DNA of 38,457 bases from an uncultured Rhodospirillaceae bacterium (GCA_903941105.1 CAJANL010000233.1:1-38457); one strand, 5' to 3'; positions 1 through 10,012 are shown, numbered from the stretch's first letter. The notes: generated by a model from the sequence alone, not told the origin. Program-made: numbers and translations.

Positions 1-41
1 AGGATGCCGGCGAACATGTAGAAGACGAGAGCCGTGAACAT
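1..41 (-). CDS. nuoJ: NADH-quinone oxidoreductase subunit J (5' end only)
   Basis: Only the first 13 codons are inside the window. They read MFTALVFYMFAGI, the usual hydrophobic start of NuoJ, a membrane-arm subunit of complex I. The ATG lies 13 bases beyond the nuoI stop on the same strand, and nuoJ is the expected next gene after nuoI. The rest of the gene, and presumably nuoK-N, lies beyond the left edge. The identification rests on the short peptide plus position. Confidence 0.8.
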   Translation of the reverse strand, partial: MFTALVFYMFAGI

Positions 42-54
42 GCCGGTTGCCCTC

Positions 55-543
55 TCAGCGGTACGGCGCGTCAGCGGCGATGCGGAAGGCCAGCTCGGCC
101 TCCCAGCGGTCGCCGTTGGCGAGCAGTTTCTGCTTGTTGTACATCAGCTCCGCCCGGGTCTCGGTGGAGAACTCGAAGTTCGGACCCTCGACGATGGCGT
201 CCACCGGGCAGGCCTCCTGGCACAGACCGCAGTAGATGCACTTGGTCATGTCGATGTCGTAGCGCCGCGCCCGGCGCGAGCCGTCTTCGCGGGGCTCCGC
301 CTCGATGGTGATGGCCTGGGCCGGGCAGATGGCCTCGCACAGCTTGCAGGCGATGCAGCGCTCTTCGCCGCTGGCGTAGCGGCGGAGCGCATGCTCGCCG
401 CGGAAGCGCGGGCTGAGCGGCCCCTTTTCGTAGGGGTAGTTGATGGTCACCTTCGGCTTGAACATATAGCCCAGCGTCACCGCCAAGCCCTGGACGAGCT
501 CGGTCAGCAGGAAGGCGCGTGCGGTACGGTCGAGGAACGACAT
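55..543 (-). CDS. nuoI: NADH-quinone oxidoreductase subunit I (two 4Fe-4S clusters)
   Basis: NuoI (162 aa) is the ferredoxin-like subunit of complex I that carries clusters N6a and N6b and passes electrons from the NuoG chain towards NuoB. Two full ferredoxin motifs are visible: [13 protein letters not shown] and [13 protein letters not shown], each CxxCxxCxxxCP. The N-terminal stretch begins [16 protein letters not shown], typical of alphaproteobacterial NuoI. Length is normal for the family. It lies 10 bases after nuoH and just before nuoJ in a compact operon. No anomaly seen. Confidence 0.97.
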   Translation of the reverse strand: MSFLDRTARAFLLTELVQGLAVTLGYMFKPKVTINYPYEKGPLSPRFRGEHALRRYASGEERCIACKLCEAICPAQAITIEAEPREDGSRRARRYDIDMTKCIYCGLCQEACPVDAIVEGPNFEFSTETRAELMYNKQKLLANGDRWEAELAFRIAADAPYR

Positions 544-553
544 TGCCAGCTCC

Positions 554-1579
554 CTATCCCTGATTCGGCAGCAGGCCGAAGCCCACCAGCACGCCGGCGG
601 TCAGCACCAGCCAGCCCAGCGACAGCGGCAGGAACACTTTCCAGCCCAGGCGCATCAACTGGTCGTAGCGGTACCGCGGGAACGTGGCGCGCACCCACAG
701 GAAGATGAAAAGAACGAACGCGATCTTGGCGGCGAACCACACGATGCCGGGGATCGGCAGCCAGCCCAGATACGGCAGCGGCAGCCAGCCCCCCATGAAC
801 AGGATGACCGTGGTGGCGCTCATCAGGATCATGTTGGCGTATTCGCCGAGGAAGAACAGGGCGAAGGTCATCGCCGAGTACTCGACGTTATAGCCGGCCA
901 CCAGCTCGGCCTCGGCCTCGGGCAGGTCGAACGGCGCGCGGTTGGTCTCGGCCAAGCCGGAGATCAGAAAGACCAGGAACATGGGGAAATGCGGCAGGAT
1001 GTACCACATTTTAGTCTGCGAGGTGACCACCTCGGACAGGTTCAGCGACCCCGCCGTCAGCAGCACCGAGATCATGACGAAACCGATGGAGACCTCGTAG
1101 GACACCATCTGCGCCGCCGAGCGCAGGCCGCCCAGGAAGGCGTATTTCGAGTTCGACGCCCAGCCCGCCATGATGATGCCATAGACGCCCAAGCTGGAGA
1201 TGGCGAACAGGTACAGCACGCCGACATTGATGTCGGCCACTACCCAGCCCGCGTCGAACGGCACCACCGCCCATGCCACCAGGGACAGGAAGAAGGTGAG
1301 CATCGGCGCGCCGATGAACACCGCCCGGCTGGCCCCGGTGGGGATGATGGTTTCCTTGAGGAACAGCTTCAGTCCGTCGCAGATGGGCTGCAACAGGCCG
1401 AAGGGACCGACCACGTTGGGTCCCTTGCGCATCTGCATGGCGCCGATGACCTTGCGCTCGGCATAGGTCAGATAGGCCACCGCGAGAAGCAAGGGAACGA
1501 TGATGACGACGATCTGCAGGACGATGACCAGCAGGCGCCAGATCATGGGCGGCAACAGCCCGGAGAGAAGGTCAACCAT
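554..1579 (-). CDS. nuoH: NADH-quinone oxidoreductase subunit H (membrane, quinone site)
   Basis: NuoH (341 aa) is the membrane subunit that joins the peripheral arm to the membrane arm and forms part of the quinone chamber. The protein is made of hydrophobic helices with the family signatures [17 protein letters not shown] near the N-terminus and [20 protein letters not shown] in the middle. I chose the ATG at 1579 ([11 protein letters not shown]) rather than an in-frame start 30 bases upstream, because it matches family starts and overlaps the nuoG stop by only 8 bases. Part of the nuoA-J operon. Confidence 0.96.
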   Translation of the reverse strand: MVDLLSGLLPPMIWRLLVIVLQIVVIIVPLLLAVAYLTYAERKVIGAMQMRKGPNVVGPFGLLQPICDGLKLFLKETIIPTGASRAVFIGAPMLTFFLSLVAWAVVPFDAGWVVADINVGVLYLFAISSLGVYGIIMAGWASNSKYAFLGGLRSAAQMVSYEVSIGFVMISVLLTAGSLNLSEVVTSQTKMWYILPHFPMFLVFLISGLAETNRAPFDLPEAEAELVAGYNVEYSAMTFALFFLGEYANMILMSATTVILFMGGWLPLPYLGWLPIPGIVWFAAKIAFVLFIFLWVRATFPRYRYDQLMRLGWKVFLPLSLGWLVLTAGVLVGFGLLPNQG

Positions 1580-3644
1580 GGGTCCCCGTCTTCTTGTGGT
1601 TGCAGCCACAGCCGCCGCCGAAGGCCTTGGTGCATTCCGCCATGGTCTTGGACGCCCTGCTGATCGGGTCGGTCATATAATAGTTGTCGATGGGCGAGAC
1701 GAACGCCGCCTCGGACAGCGCCGCCTCGGTGCCGAACTTGCCCCAGGCGGCCGGAGCCACCTCGTCGGGCCGGCCGAACACCGGGTTGACGGCGGCCATG
1801 CGCTCGCGCAGGCCCTTCAGCGAGTCGTAGGGCAGCGGCTTGGCCACGGCGTCGGACAGGGCGCGGATCACACGCCAATCCTCCTTGGCCTCACCGGGCG
1901 GGAACACCGCCAGGCGGGTGCGCTGGACGCGGCCCTCGGTGTTGACGTAGGTGGCCGACTTCTCGGTGTAGGCGGCGCCGGGCAGCACCACGTCGGCGCG
2001 ATGGGCACCGGCGTCGCCGTGACTGCCGAGATAGACCACGAAGGCCTTGCCCAGGCCCTTCATGTCGATCTCGTCGGCCCCCAGCAGGAACACCACCTCG
2101 ACCTCGCCCTTCTCGGCACCGGCCATGATGCCGGCGGTGCCGCGGCCCCCCTGCCCCGGCACGAAGCCGAGGTCGAGGCCGCCGACACGGGCGGCGGCGG
2201 TGTGCAGCACGTTGAAGCCGTTCCAGCCGTCCTTGACCATGTCGGTGGCCTCGGCCAGCTTGCGGGCCAGCGCCAGCACGGCGGCGCCATCGGCGCGGGT
2301 CAGGGCGCCCTGACCGATGATCAGCATGGGCTTGGCGGCGGCCTTCAGCACCTGGAAGAACGGGTGCGTGCCGTCGGCGATTTGCTTCAGCACCGCCGGG
2401 CTGTCACCCAGCCACTCATGCTTGAAGGTGAGGTCGGCCTTGGGACCGACGGCGGCTGCCTTGAAGCCGCCCTTCATCCAGCGCTTGCGGATGCGGGCGT
2501 TGAGGACCGGCGCCTCCTTGCGCGGATTGGAGCCGATCACCAGCAGCGCGTCGGCCTCTTCGATACCGGCGATGGTGGTGTTGAACAGATAGGACGAGCG
2601 CACCGTGGCGTCGAGCCTGGCGCCGTCCTGGCGGCAATCCAGGCTGACGGCGCCCAGCCCGGCCATCAGGTCCTTCATGGCCATCATGGCTTCGGCGTCG
2701 GCCTGATCACCGGCGATGGCGGCGATCTCGCCCTTGGCCTTCTTGACCTTGGCGGCAACGGCGGCCAGCGCCTCGGGCCAGGTGACCGGAGCCAGGCGGC
2801 CGTCCTTGCCGCGCAGATAGGGGCGGTCGAGGCGCTGGCGCTTCAGGCCGTCGCAGGCGAAGCGCGAGCGGTCACCCAACCATTCCTCGTTGACGTCGTC
2901 ATTGACGCGCGGCAGCACGCGGACGACCTCGTTGCCGCGGGTGTCGACGCGGATGGCGGCGCCGACGGCGTCCATGGCATCCACCGATTCGGTCTTCTTC
3001 AATTCCCAGGCGCGGTAGGTATAGGCCGCCGGCTTGTTGGTCAGCGCCCCCACCGGGCAGAGGTCGATGATGTTGCCCGACAATTCCGACGACACCACCG
3101 CACCGACATAACGGGTGATTTCCAGGTGCTCGGCGCGGCCGAGGCCGCCCAGGACCGGAGTGCCGGCGATCTCGGAGACGAAGCGGATGCAACGGGTGCA
3201 CTGGATGCAACGGGTCATCCAGGTCTGCACCAGGGGACCGTAGTCCTTGTCCTCGACGGCGCGCTTCTCTTCCTTGTAGCGGCCACGATCGCCGCCATAG
3301 GCCATGGCCTGATCCTGGAGATCGCACTCGCCGCCCTGATCGCAGATGGGGCAGTCGAGCGGATGGTTGATCAGCAGGAATTCCATGACGCCCTGGCGCG
3401 CCTTGCGGACGGTGGGCGTGTCGGTGTGGACCACCATGCCCTCACCCACCGGCTGGGCACAGGAGGCCACCGGCTTGGGCATCTTCTCCACTTCCACCAG
3501 GCACATGCGGCAGTTGCCGGCGATGGCCAGGCGCTCGTGGTAGCAGAAGCGCGGCACCTCGATCCCCAGCAGCTCGGCCGCCTGGATGATGGTGGTGCCG
3601 TTTTCGACTTCGATTTCCCTGCCGTCGATGGTCAGCTTGGGCAT
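1572..3644 (-). CDS. nuoG: NADH-quinone oxidoreductase subunit G (Fe-S, 690 aa)
   Basis: NuoG is the large iron-sulfur subunit of the NADH-oxidising arm. It carries an N-terminal 2Fe-2S ferredoxin domain ([15 protein letters not shown]), a [14 protein letters not shown] segment for cluster N5/N1b surroundings, and a 4Fe-4S set in [12 protein letters not shown], followed by a molybdopterin-oxidoreductase-like domain that carries no molybdenum cofactor in this family. Length is normal for alphaproteobacteria. Odd point: the protein ends in a short glycine-cysteine-histidine tail ([15 protein letters not shown]), immediately before and overlapping the nuoH start. The start at 3644 follows nuoF by 10 bases. 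Confidence 0.97.
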   Translation of the reverse strand: MPKLTIDGREIEVENGTTIIQAAELLGIEVPRFCYHERLAIAGNCRMCLVEVEKMPKPVASCAQPVGEGMVVHTDTPTVRKARQGVMEFLLINHPLDCPICDQGGECDLQDQAMAYGGDRGRYKEEKRAVEDKDYGPLVQTWMTRCIQCTRCIRFVSEIAGTPVLGGLGRAEHLEITRYVGAVVSSELSGNIIDLCPVGALTNKPAAYTYRAWELKKTESVDAMDAVGAAIRVDTRGNEVVRVLPRVNDDVNEEWLGDRSRFACDGLKRQRLDRPYLRGKDGRLAPVTWPEALAAVAAKVKKAKGEIAAIAGDQADAEAMMAMKDLMAGLGAVSLDCRQDGARLDATVRSSYLFNTTIAGIEEADALLVIGSNPRKEAPVLNARIRKRWMKGGFKAAAVGPKADLTFKHEWLGDSPAVLKQIADGTHPFFQVLKAAAKPMLIIGQGALTRADGAAVLALARKLAEATDMVKDGWNGFNVLHTAAARVGGLDLGFVPGQGGRGTAGIMAGAEKGEVEVVFLLGADEIDMKGLGKAFVVYLGSHGDAGAHRADVVLPGAAYTEKSATYVNTEGRVQRTRLAVFPPGEAKEDWRVIRALSDAVAKPLPYDSLKGLRERMAAVNPVFGRPDEVAPAAWGKFGTEAALSEAAFVSPIDNYYMTDPISRASKTMAECTKAFGGGCGCNHKKTGTHG

Positions 3645-3654
3645 TGTTCGTCTC

Positions 3655-4944
3655 TCACTCGGCTGCCGCGCGGGACTTGGCGTGGAACTCGTTGATGCGC
3701 CGCTCCATCTCCGGACGGAAGGTGCGGATGAGACCCTGGATCGGCCACGCGGCGGCGTCGCCCAGGGCGCAGATGGTGTGACCCTCGACCTGTTTGGTGA
3801 TCTGCTCCAGCAGGTCGATCTCGGAGATGTCGGCGTTGCCGGTGGCCATGCGCTCCATCATCCGCCACATCCAGCCGGTGCCCTCGCGGCAGGGCGTGCA
3901 CTGGCCGCAGCTCTCATGCATGTAGAAGCGGCTGAGGCGGGCGATGCCCTTGATGACGTCGGTGGACTTGTCCATGACGATGACCGCCGCCGTGCCGAGG
4001 CCGGTGCGGGCCTCGCGCAGGCTGTCGAAGTCCATCAGCACGGTGTCGCACACCGACTTGGGCAGCATGTGGGTCGACGAGCCGCCGGGGATGACCGCCA
4101 GCAGGTTGTCCCAGCCGCCGCGCACGCCGCCGGCATGCTTCTCGATGAGCTCCCGCATGGAGATGCCCATCTCTTCTTCCACATTGCACGGCCTGTTGAC
4201 GTGCCCCGAGATGCAGAAAACCTTGGTGCCGGAATTCTTCGGCCGCCCCAGCCCGGCGAACCACGCGGCACCGCGACGCAGGATGGTCGGCGCCACCGCG
4301 ATGGATTCCACGTTGTTGACCGTGGTCGGGCAGCCATAAAGGCCGACGCCGGCCGGAAACGGCGGCTTGAGGCGCGGCTGGCCCTTCTTGCCCTCCAGGC
4401 TCTCGATCAGCGCCGATTCCTCGCCGCAGATATAGGCCCCGGCGCCGCGATGGACATAGAGGTCGAAGTCCCAGCCCGAGCCGCAGGCGTTCTTGCCCAG
4501 CAGGCCGGCCGCATAGGCCTCGTCGATGGCGATCTGCAGGCTCTCGGCCTCGCGGATGAACTCACCGCGGATATAGATGTACGAGGCATGCGCCCCGATG
4601 GCGAAGGAGGCGATCAGAGCGCCCTCGACCAGTTTGTGCGGGTCGAAGCGCATGATCTCGCGATCCTTGCAGGTGCCGGGCTCGCCCTCGTCGGCGTTGA
4701 TCACCAGGAAGTGCGGCCGCGGTCCCTCGACTTTCGGCATGAACGACCACTTGACCCCGGTGGGGAAGCCGGCGCCGCCACGGCCGCGCAGGCCGGAGTT
4801 CTTCATCTCCTCGATGATCCAGTCGCGGCCCTTGGCAAGGATCTCCTTGGTGCCGTCCCAGTCGCCGCGCGACTTGGCGCCCTTGAGACGCCAGTCGTGG
4901 AAGCCGTAGAGGTTGGTGAAGATTCTATCCTGGTCGCGCAACAT
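3655..4944 (-). CDS. nuoF: NADH-quinone oxidoreductase subunit F (NADH/FMN site)
   Basis: NuoF (429 aa) binds NADH, FMN and the 4Fe-4S cluster N3 and starts electron transfer in complex I. The NADH/FMN segment [17 protein letters not shown] is present near residue 55, and the cluster motif [15 protein letters not shown] is near residue 350. The start ATG shares one base with the nuoE stop (TGATG), so the two genes are likely translationally coupled. Length and motifs are standard. Confidence 0.97.
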   Translation of the reverse strand: MLRDQDRIFTNLYGFHDWRLKGAKSRGDWDGTKEILAKGRDWIIEEMKNSGLRGRGGAGFPTGVKWSFMPKVEGPRPHFLVINADEGEPGTCKDREIMRFDPHKLVEGALIASFAIGAHASYIYIRGEFIREAESLQIAIDEAYAAGLLGKNACGSGWDFDLYVHRGAGAYICGEESALIESLEGKKGQPRLKPPFPAGVGLYGCPTTVNNVESIAVAPTILRRGAAWFAGLGRPKNSGTKVFCISGHVNRPCNVEEEMGISMRELIEKHAGGVRGGWDNLLAVIPGGSSTHMLPKSVCDTVLMDFDSLREARTGLGTAAVIVMDKSTDVIKGIARLSRFYMHESCGQCTPCREGTGWMWRMMERMATGNADISEIDLLEQITKQVEGHTICALGDAAAWPIQGLIRTFRPEMERRINEFHAKSRAAAE

Positions 4945-5543
4945 CAGGCCTTCCCCCCCTCAAACGTGAGCTCGGTCAGCGTGGTCGGACCGCCGACGGG
5001 GCATGAGAACTGACGATCGACCTGCGGTCCCGCCTTGGGGGTCTCGCCGCGCTTCAGCGCCTCAAGCACCGCCTTGGTGCTGTCGGCGGTCAGGTCCTCG
5101 TAGTAGTCGTCGTTGATCTGCATCATCGGCGCATTGACGCAGGCGCCCAGGCATTCCACCTCGGACAGGGTGAACAGCCCATCGCCAGTGCTGTCGCCGA
5201 ACTCGACGCCCAGCGCCGCCTTGGCCGAAGCCGCCACGTCGTCGGAGCCGCGCAGCCAGCACGGCAGGTTGGTGCAGACCTGGACGTGGAACTTCCCCAC
5301 CGGCTGCCGGTTGTACATGGTGTAGAAGGTGGCCACCTCCTCGACCCGGATCGGCGCCATGGAGAGCATCTCGGCGATGTATTCCATGGCCGCGCGGCTG
5401 ACCCAGCCCTCCTGGCGCTGCGCCAGATCGAGCAGCGGCATCACCGCGCTCTGCTGACGGCCGTCGGGATACTTGGCGATGACCGCACGGGCCTTGGCCA
5501 TGGTGTCGTCGGTGAAGGCAAAAGACGTCGGTTCGTTACTCAT
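4944..5543 (-). CDS. nuoE: NADH-quinone oxidoreductase subunit E (2Fe-2S)
   Basis: NuoE (199 aa) is the thioredoxin-fold 24-kDa subunit with cluster N1a. The ligand pattern is visible as VCTNLPCWL and, further on, [10 protein letters not shown]. The open frame continues upstream through nuoD, but the ATG at 5543 ([10 protein letters not shown]) gives the family's usual length and overlaps the nuoD stop by four bases (ATGA). A C-terminal stretch of about 30 residues follows the conserved domain. It is coupled to both neighbours. Confidence 0.95.
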   Translation of the reverse strand: MSNEPTSFAFTDDTMAKARAVIAKYPDGRQQSAVMPLLDLAQRQEGWVSRAAMEYIAEMLSMAPIRVEEVATFYTMYNRQPVGKFHVQVCTNLPCWLRGSDDVAASAKAALGVEFGDSTGDGLFTLSEVECLGACVNAPMMQINDDYYEDLTADSTKAVLEALKRGETPKAGPQVDRQFSCPVGGPTTLTELTFEGGKA

Positions 5544-6718
5544 CGGTCGATCTCGCCGAAAACGATGTCGATGGAGCCGATGTTGGCGACCACGTCGGCC
5601 AGCATGTGCCCCTTGCTCATGAGGTCCAGCGCTTGCAGGGAAAGATATCCCGGCGGCCGGATCTTGCAGCGGTACGGCTTGTTGGTGCCGTCGGAAATGA
5701 GGTAGACGGCGAACTCGCCCTTGGGCGCCTCGACGGCGCCGTAAACCTCGCCGGCGGGCACGTGGAAGCCCTCGGTGAACAGCTTGAAGTGGTGGATCAG
5801 CGCTTCCATGGAACGCTTCATCTCGGCCTTGGGCGGCGGCGAGATCTTGCGGTCGTCCACCTTGACCGGACCGGCGGGCATCTGTTCGCAGCACTGCTTC
5901 ATGATCTTGACGCTTTCCCGCATCTCGACCACCCGCACCAGATAGCGGTCCCAGCAGTCGCCGTGCTTGCCGATGGGAATGTCGAAATCCATCCGGTCGT
6001 AGACGTCGTAGGGCTGCGACTTGCGCAGGTCCCAGGCATAGCCGCAGGCGCGCAGGTTGGGGCCGGTGAAGCCCCAGTCCAGCGCCTGCTCGGGCGTCAC
6101 CACGCCGATGTCGACGGTGCGCTGCTTGAAGATGCGGTTGTTGGTGGCCAGCGTCTCGATGTCGTCGAGCACCTTGGGGAAGGTGCCGCACCACGCCAGG
6201 ATGTCCTCGATCAGCCCCGCCGGCAGGTCCCAGGCGACGCCGCCCGGACGGTAGTAGTTGGCGTGGAGGCGGGCGCCGCAGGCGCGCTCGTAGAACTCCA
6301 TCAACTTCTCGCGCTCTTCGAAGCCGTAGAGCAGCGGCGTCATGCCGCCGACGTCGAAGATGAAGGCGGTGACGTTGAGCAGGTGGTTGAGGATGCGCCC
6401 GATCTCGTCGTAGAGCGTGCGGATGTACTTGGCGCGCAGCGGGATGTCGATGCCGAGCAGCTTCTCGGTGGCGAGCACGAAGGCGTGCTCCTGGTTCATC
6501 GTCCCCACATAGTCGAGGCGGTCGAAATATGGCGTCGACTGGAGGTAGGTCTTGTTCTCGATCAGCTTCTCGGTGCCGCGATGCAGCAGGCCGATATGCG
6601 GGTCGGCGCGGTCGACCTGCTCGCCCGACATCTCAAGGATGAGGCGGAGCACGCCGTGGGCCGCCGGGTGCTGCGGGCCGAAATTGATGGTGTAGTTCTG
6701 GATCTGGGTCTCGGCCAT
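5540..6718 (-). CDS. nuoD: NADH-quinone oxidoreductase subunit D (49-kDa, quinone site)
   Basis: NuoD (392 aa) shares the quinone-binding site with NuoB and is related to the large subunit of NiFe hydrogenases. It opens with [19 protein letters not shown] and ends DIVFGEIDR, both hallmarks of the family. The separate, non-fused nuoC and nuoD arrangement is normal for alphaproteobacteria. It starts one base after the nuoC stop. Confidence 0.97.
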   Translation of the reverse strand: MAETQIQNYTINFGPQHPAAHGVLRLILEMSGEQVDRADPHIGLLHRGTEKLIENKTYLQSTPYFDRLDYVGTMNQEHAFVLATEKLLGIDIPLRAKYIRTLYDEIGRILNHLLNVTAFIFDVGGMTPLLYGFEEREKLMEFYERACGARLHANYYRPGGVAWDLPAGLIEDILAWCGTFPKVLDDIETLATNNRIFKQRTVDIGVVTPEQALDWGFTGPNLRACGYAWDLRKSQPYDVYDRMDFDIPIGKHGDCWDRYLVRVVEMRESVKIMKQCCEQMPAGPVKVDDRKISPPPKAEMKRSMEALIHHFKLFTEGFHVPAGEVYGAVEAPKGEFAVYLISDGTNKPYRCKIRPPGYLSLQALDLMSKGHMLADVVANIGSIDIVFGEIDR

Positions 6719-6719
6719 C

Positions 6720-7322
6720 TCAGCTGTTCCCTTCCGCCTTCTCGTCGCCGGGCAGCGGGCCTTCCCAGGGCGACAGGAAATCGAAGCTGCGGTAGTCCTG
6801 GGTGAGCTTGACCGGCTCGTAGACCACGCGCTTCAGCTCGTCGTCGTAGCGGACCTCGACATAGCCGGTGAGCGGGAAGTCCTTGCGCAGCGGATGCCCC
6901 TCGAACCCATAGTCGGTGAGGATGCGGCGCAGGTCGGGGTGGTCGGAGAACCGCACGCCATACATGTCCCACGCCTCGCGCTCGAACCAGCCGGCCGACT
7001 TGAACACACCGGTCACCGAGGGGACGGCGGTGTCCTCGTCGGCCTGCACCTTCACCCGCACGCGCTGGTTATGCTTCATGGACAGCAGGTGGTAGACCAC
7101 GTCGAAGCGCTGCTCGCGCCCCGGCCAGTCGACACCGCACAGATCCACCAGCTGCTTGAACAGGCAGGCGGAATCGTCCTTGAGGAAGGTCAGAACCTTG
7201 GTGATGGTGGCGGTCCGCACGGTGAGGCTCAGCTCGCCGCAGCGGTTGACCTCGGTCCCCAGCACGTCCTGGGGCATGGCGGAGGCGATGTAGTCGCCCA
7301 GATCCTTCAACGCTTGCGTCAT
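6720..7322 (-). CDS. nuoC: NADH-quinone oxidoreductase subunit C (30-kDa)
   Basis: NuoC (200 aa) is a cofactor-free structural subunit of the peripheral arm that packs against NuoD. The family signature is seen as [21 protein letters not shown], followed by [20 protein letters not shown]. The gene lies 10 bases after the nuoB stop and directly before nuoD. No unusual features. Confidence 0.96.
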   Translation of the reverse strand: MTQALKDLGDYIASAMPQDVLGTEVNRCGELSLTVRTATITKVLTFLKDDSACLFKQLVDLCGVDWPGREQRFDVVYHLLSMKHNQRVRVKVQADEDTAVPSVTGVFKSAGWFEREAWDMYGVRFSDHPDLRRILTDYGFEGHPLRKDFPLTGYVEVRYDDELKRVVYEPVKLTQDYRSFDFLSPWEGPLPGDEKAEGNS

Positions 7323-7332
7323 TGTCCGGGCC

Positions 7333-7899
7333 TCATCGCAGGATCGAACCGGTGCGCCGGATCTTCTTTTGCAGCTGCAAAAGTCCGTAGATCAGCGCTT
7401 CGGCGGTGGGCGGGCAGCCCGGCACGTAGACGTCCACCGGCACCACCCGGTCGCAGCCACGCACCACCGAGTAGGAATAGTGGTAATAGCCGCCGCCATT
7501 GGCGCAGGAGCCCATGGAGATGACGTAGCGTGGCTCGGCCATCTGGTCGTAGACGCGACGCAGGGCCGGCGCCATCTTGTTGGTCAGGGTGCCGGCCACG
7601 ATCATCAGGTCGGACTGACGCGGACTGGGCCGGAAGACGATGCCGAAGCGGTCCATGTCGTAGCGGGCACAACCGGCATGCATCATCTCGACGGCGCAGC
7701 AGGCCAGGCCGAAGGTCATCGGCCACATGCTGCCGGTGCGCGCCCAGTTGACCACCTTGTCCAGGTTGGCCAGCACGAAGCCCTTGTCGGAAATCTCGTC
7801 GGTGACGGCCCGCAGCAACTGCGCCTGGGCCGGCCCGGGGGGCAGCGGCTCGGCGTGGGTGGGCGTCACGACGTCGGAGATGGAGGAGTTCACTCCCAT
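7333..7899 (-). CDS. nuoB: NADH-quinone oxidoreductase subunit B (cluster N2)
   Basis: NuoB (188 aa) holds the terminal 4Fe-4S cluster N2, which reduces quinone. Ligand regions are visible: [10 protein letters not shown] (tandem cysteines), [11 protein letters not shown] and [13 protein letters not shown] set the start at the ATG at 7899 ([10 protein letters not shown]) because a GGGAG ribosome site lies about 9 bases upstream and the gene then overlaps the nuoA stop by 10 bases. An upstream in-frame ATG at 7920 (MAKGSFG) is a less likely alternative. Confidence 0.95.
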   Translation of the reverse strand: MGVNSSISDVVTPTHAEPLPPGPAQAQLLRAVTDEISDKGFVLANLDKVVNWARTGSMWPMTFGLACCAVEMMHAGCARYDMDRFGIVFRPSPRQSDLMIVAGTLTNKMAPALRRVYDQMAEPRYVISMGSCANGGGYYHYSYSVVRGCDRVVPVDVYVPGCPPTAEALIYGLLQLQKKIRRTGSILR

Positions 7900-8255
7900 T
7901 CCAAAGCTCCCTTTCGCCATTCGTAAATGAAGCCGATGGTCAGTACGCCCAGGAACAGCATCATCGACCAGAAGCCGAACAGCCCCAACTTGCCCAGGGC
8001 CACCGCCCACGGGAACAGGAAGGCCACTTCAAGGTCGAAGATGATGAACAGGATGGCCACCAGATAGAAACGCACCTCGAACTTGCCGCGCGCGTCCCCG
8101 AAGGCATCGAAGCCGCACTCGTAGGCCGAGGCCTTCTCGCTGTCGGGCTTCTGACGCCCCACCAACCACGATGCGCCCACCGCGATCACCGCAATCGCCA
8201 TGGCAATCGCGAGAAACATCAGGATCGGCAGGTATTCCAGCAGCCAAGCTTCCAT
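7890..8255 (-). CDS. nuoA: NADH-quinone oxidoreductase subunit A (first gene of the operon)
   Basis: NuoA (121 aa) is a small membrane subunit with three predicted helices: around residues 8-30, 62-85 and 91-110. The conserved loop [32 protein letters not shown] is the family signature (positions about 45-76; C47 and the following D/E are typical). It is the first gene of the minus-strand complex I operon. Its ATG at 8255 has a GGGCTGGGA Shine-Dalgarno-like stretch just upstream. Confidence 0.96.
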   Translation of the reverse strand: MEAWLLEYLPILMFLAIAMAIAVIAVGASWLVGRQKPDSEKASAYECGFDAFGDARGKFEVRFYLVAILFIIFDLEVAFLFPWAVALGKLGLFGFWSMMLFLGVLTIGFIYEWRKGALEWE

Positions 8256-8508
8256 CGTCCCAGCCCTTCAATCGTTCCCCCTTTATAAAGGAGGCAGCCT
8301 CAAGCGAGACATCCCCGCGCTCGCGGCGACGCCAACCCCGGTCCGGCTAGTTCAAGTGAGAGGCACTTTGACGGTTGCCCTAGCGGAATCAAAGGATGTG
8401 CGACAGTCCGTGAACGCCGATCGGGAGTCCCCTCCTGCAACAGACCAGACACAAGCCGCCGTCCCACCCGCCCTGCCCTTCCCCATCCGGGAAGCGACCA
8501 AGGGCGGC
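8256..8508 (-). other. nuo operon leader / tRNA-Asp spacer
   Basis: This 253-base spacer separates tRNA-Asp from nuoA, both on the minus strand. It must carry the nuo promoter unless the operon is read through from the tRNA. A TTTATAAA block at about 8282-8289 could act as a -10 on the minus strand, but I see no convincing -35 at the right distance. No credible coding sequence is present. Confidence 0.4.
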
Positions 8509-8585
<77 letters not shown>

Positions 8586-8613
8586 AAACGCGGCCACCCG
8601 CGTGGGTAGGCGT

Positions 8614-8642
8614 GGTGTAATCCAGGGGCCATGACCTGTCAA
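8614..8642 (-). promoter_or_regulatory. tRNA-Asp promoter
   Basis: On the minus strand a perfect -35 TTGACA (8637-8642) is followed after exactly 17 bases by TACACC (8614-8619). That places the start of transcription about 20-25 bases before the tRNA 5' end at 8585. Position and spacing fit a housekeeping sigma factor promoter. Confidence 0.7.
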
Positions 8643-8916
8643 GCAAACATGGCCCGCAAGATGCGATTTTTGCCTATTCCGCCCCATCACATGGGAGCTG
8701 CCGACAAGGCGAAGGCTCGCTCCTTTTCCCTACACCTGGTCGCATAAATATGAGAATGCTCATCCGAGTGTAGGATCACCCTGGACCAAAGAAATGGGCC
8801 ACCCCACTCCTTTGCGTGGGACTTTAGGTGTACTTGGCCAAGTCCGAATGGAGTGGCGGGAGAGATTGTATCGGTTCCGGCCCCTGGCCTGCACAGCTCC
8901 AGGGATGAAAGGTGCG

Positions 8917-9105
8917 TCAAGAGTCGCCGCTATCCCGAGGAAGATCCGGGAAGTCTCGCCGCGCCCCCTCCTTGGCCCCGTCGGCGAAATGGCGGCAAAG
9001 CCCGGGCTCACGGAAGGCATGACCGAGCTGCGCTGGCAGGCTGAGACAGTGTTCACGCCAGAAGTTCCGGCATGTCCGGCATCGTTCAGCCCCATTTGGT
9101 TCCAT
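8917..9105 (-). CDS. Possible small cysteine protein (62 aa), unrecognised
   Basis: This short frame has an AGGGGG ribosome site about 5 bases before its ATG. The product carries four cysteines in the pattern CRTC (C9, C12), C20 and C37, with aromatic and histidine residues nearby (RNFWREHC, LCRHF). The arrangement recalls small metal-binding or zinc-ribbon-like proteins, but I recognise no family. Overlapping frames on both strands are open too, so it could be chance in GC-rich DNA. The ribosome site and cysteine spacing are the only support. Confidence 0.35.
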   Translation of the reverse strand: MEPNGAERCRTCRNFWREHCLSLPAQLGHAFREPGLCRHFADGAKEGARRDFPDLPRDSGDS

Positions 9106-9298
9106 GGCATCCCCCTGCCGGCACCGATTATTGGGGTGCCGTCAATGAGATGCTATGGCTGCATTGTGGCGGGATTTAGATAACGTTTTGCCGACAGCGC
9201 CCGACGGCAACGGCGAAGGGCTGGACGAATCGGCCGTGCACGGTCACAAAAGACCGGGTCACACTTTAGCAGGGTGCGGAAAAGCTCAACTTTCCTTT

Positions 9299-9403
9299 CG
9301 TCATTCCCGCGAAGGCGGGAATCCATGCGTCCGGCAGCACAGCATATGGGGGTAAATGCCAGTCCTTGCCCCAACATGGACCCCCGCCTTCGCGGGGGTG
9401 ACG
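9299..9403. repeat. Inverted pair of REP-type palindromes (copy A)
   Basis: Two related palindromic units face each other. The left unit (about 9299-9327) has the core ATTCCCGC-GAAG-GCGGGAAT flanked by CGTC and CCATG. The right unit (about 9375-9403) has the core ACCCCCGC-CTTC-GCGGGGGT flanked by CATGG and GACG, so it is the reverse complement arrangement. A second pair with the same flanks occurs at 19683-19785. This layout is typical of dispersed bacterial REP/BIME elements. Confidence 0.8.
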
Positions 9404-9458
9404 AGATGAAGGATGGTGGGAAAAGCTTTTCCGCCCCCTGTTAACGCATTGAAAAGAG

Positions 9459-9534
9459 TGGTGGGCGGTGACGGGTTCGAACCGCCGACATCCTGCGTGT
9501 AAAGCAGGCGCTCTACCAGCTGAGCTAACCGCCC
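9459..9534 (-). tRNA. tRNA-Val (TAC)
   Basis: A complete 76-base tRNA on the minus strand. The acceptor stem GGGCGGT pairs with ACCGCCC. The D-arm AGCTCAGCTGGTAGAGC is standard. The anticodon stem CCTGC/GCAGG holds the loop TTTACAC, giving anticodon TAC. The T-arm GGCGGTTCGAACCCGTC is present, and the 3' CCA is encoded (9459-9461). Confidence 0.97.
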
Positions 9535-9547
9535 GGCCCTGCCGCCG

Positions 9548-9576
9548 TCTATATCAGCAAGCGGCGACATCGGCAA
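9548..9576 (-). promoter_or_regulatory. tRNA-Val promoter
   Basis: On the minus strand TTGCCG (9571-9576) and TATAGA (9548-9553) are separated by 17 bases. The -10 ends about 14 bases before the tRNA 5' end, a usual distance for a stable RNA gene. Confidence 0.6.
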
Positions 9577-9591
9577 GCGGAGGGCGCGCCC

Positions 9592-9987
9592 CTATCCCCG
9601 CGAGATGGCCTCGGCCTCGCGCACCAAGAAGAGGTGGCTGCGGGCCCAGGCATCCATACGGTCGAGCGTGGCATCATCGAAACCGAATTGGTGGCCGTAG
9701 GTACGGAGCCGGCCAATCTCAGCCTGATGCATCTCGGCATCGGAATAGGCGATGGCGTAGAGTTTCAGCATGACGCAGACGCGGCTTTCACGGTTGGTCA
9801 GCAGCGACAGGTCGGGATGGGCCCGCACCTCGTCGTCGCTCATGCGCGATCCGACGCCCAATTCATTCTCCAGCGCAGCGATCAGCTCGCTTTCCTCGAT
9901 GCGCAACCGGTGGTCCGCCACCATGAGTCGGTAGGCGAGGTTGATAAGAACCTTCTTCTGCGCCTCGGTCAGGTTCCGCATATACAT
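9592..9987 (-). CDS. TerB-like domain protein (131 aa)
   Basis: A small, soluble, helix-rich protein. Residues about 8-45 (LINLAYRLMVADHRLRIEESELIAALENEL, positions 15-44) match the helix-acidic-loop pattern of the TerB/tellurite-resistance fold, in which an ADxxxxxEE segment is typical. The C-terminal half is also helical and ends in a charged AEAISRG. No signal peptide or membrane segment is seen. The ATG at 9987 has a GGGGAG ribosome site at good distance. It stands alone between the tRNA-Val and HU genes. The function is unknown; no tellurite cluster surrounds it, so a resistance role should not be assumed. Confidence 0.6.
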   Translation of the reverse strand: MYMRNLTEAQKKVLINLAYRLMVADHRLRIEESELIAALENELGVGSRMSDDEVRAHPDLSLLTNRESRVCVMLKLYAIAYSDAEMHQAEIGRLRTYGHQFGFDDATLDRMDAWARSHLFLVREAEAISRG

Positions 9988-10012
9988 GGCTCACCACTCC
10001 CCTGCCCGGCGC

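Larger units (their letters stand above)
8643..9458. other. Spacer between the two tRNA genes
   Basis: This stretch of about 816 bases contains no long convincing gene. It holds one possible small gene on the minus strand (8917-9105) and an inverted pair of REP-type palindromes (9299-9403). The other open frames have no recognisable protein character and I treat them as chance. Confidence 0.6.

Noticed and set aside
1500-3695. A 731-codon open frame on the plus strand across nuoG
   Set aside because: It is the antisense of nuoG in GC-rich DNA. Its composition (Gly, Asp, His, Val-rich without domains) is that of a shadow frame, and nuoG has full family motifs.
9299-9403. CRISPR-like repeats
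   Set aside because: There are only two units in opposite orientation with palindromic cores and no regular spacers or cas genes; REP elements explain them.
9411-9440. Terminator after tRNA-Val (GGAAAAGCTTTTCC palindrome)
   Set aside because: The palindrome has no unpaired loop of suitable size and no T-run after it on the minus strand.
9592-9987. Tellurite resistance determinant
   Set aside because: Only a TerB-like pattern is visible; no other ter genes are present, so a resistance claim has no support.
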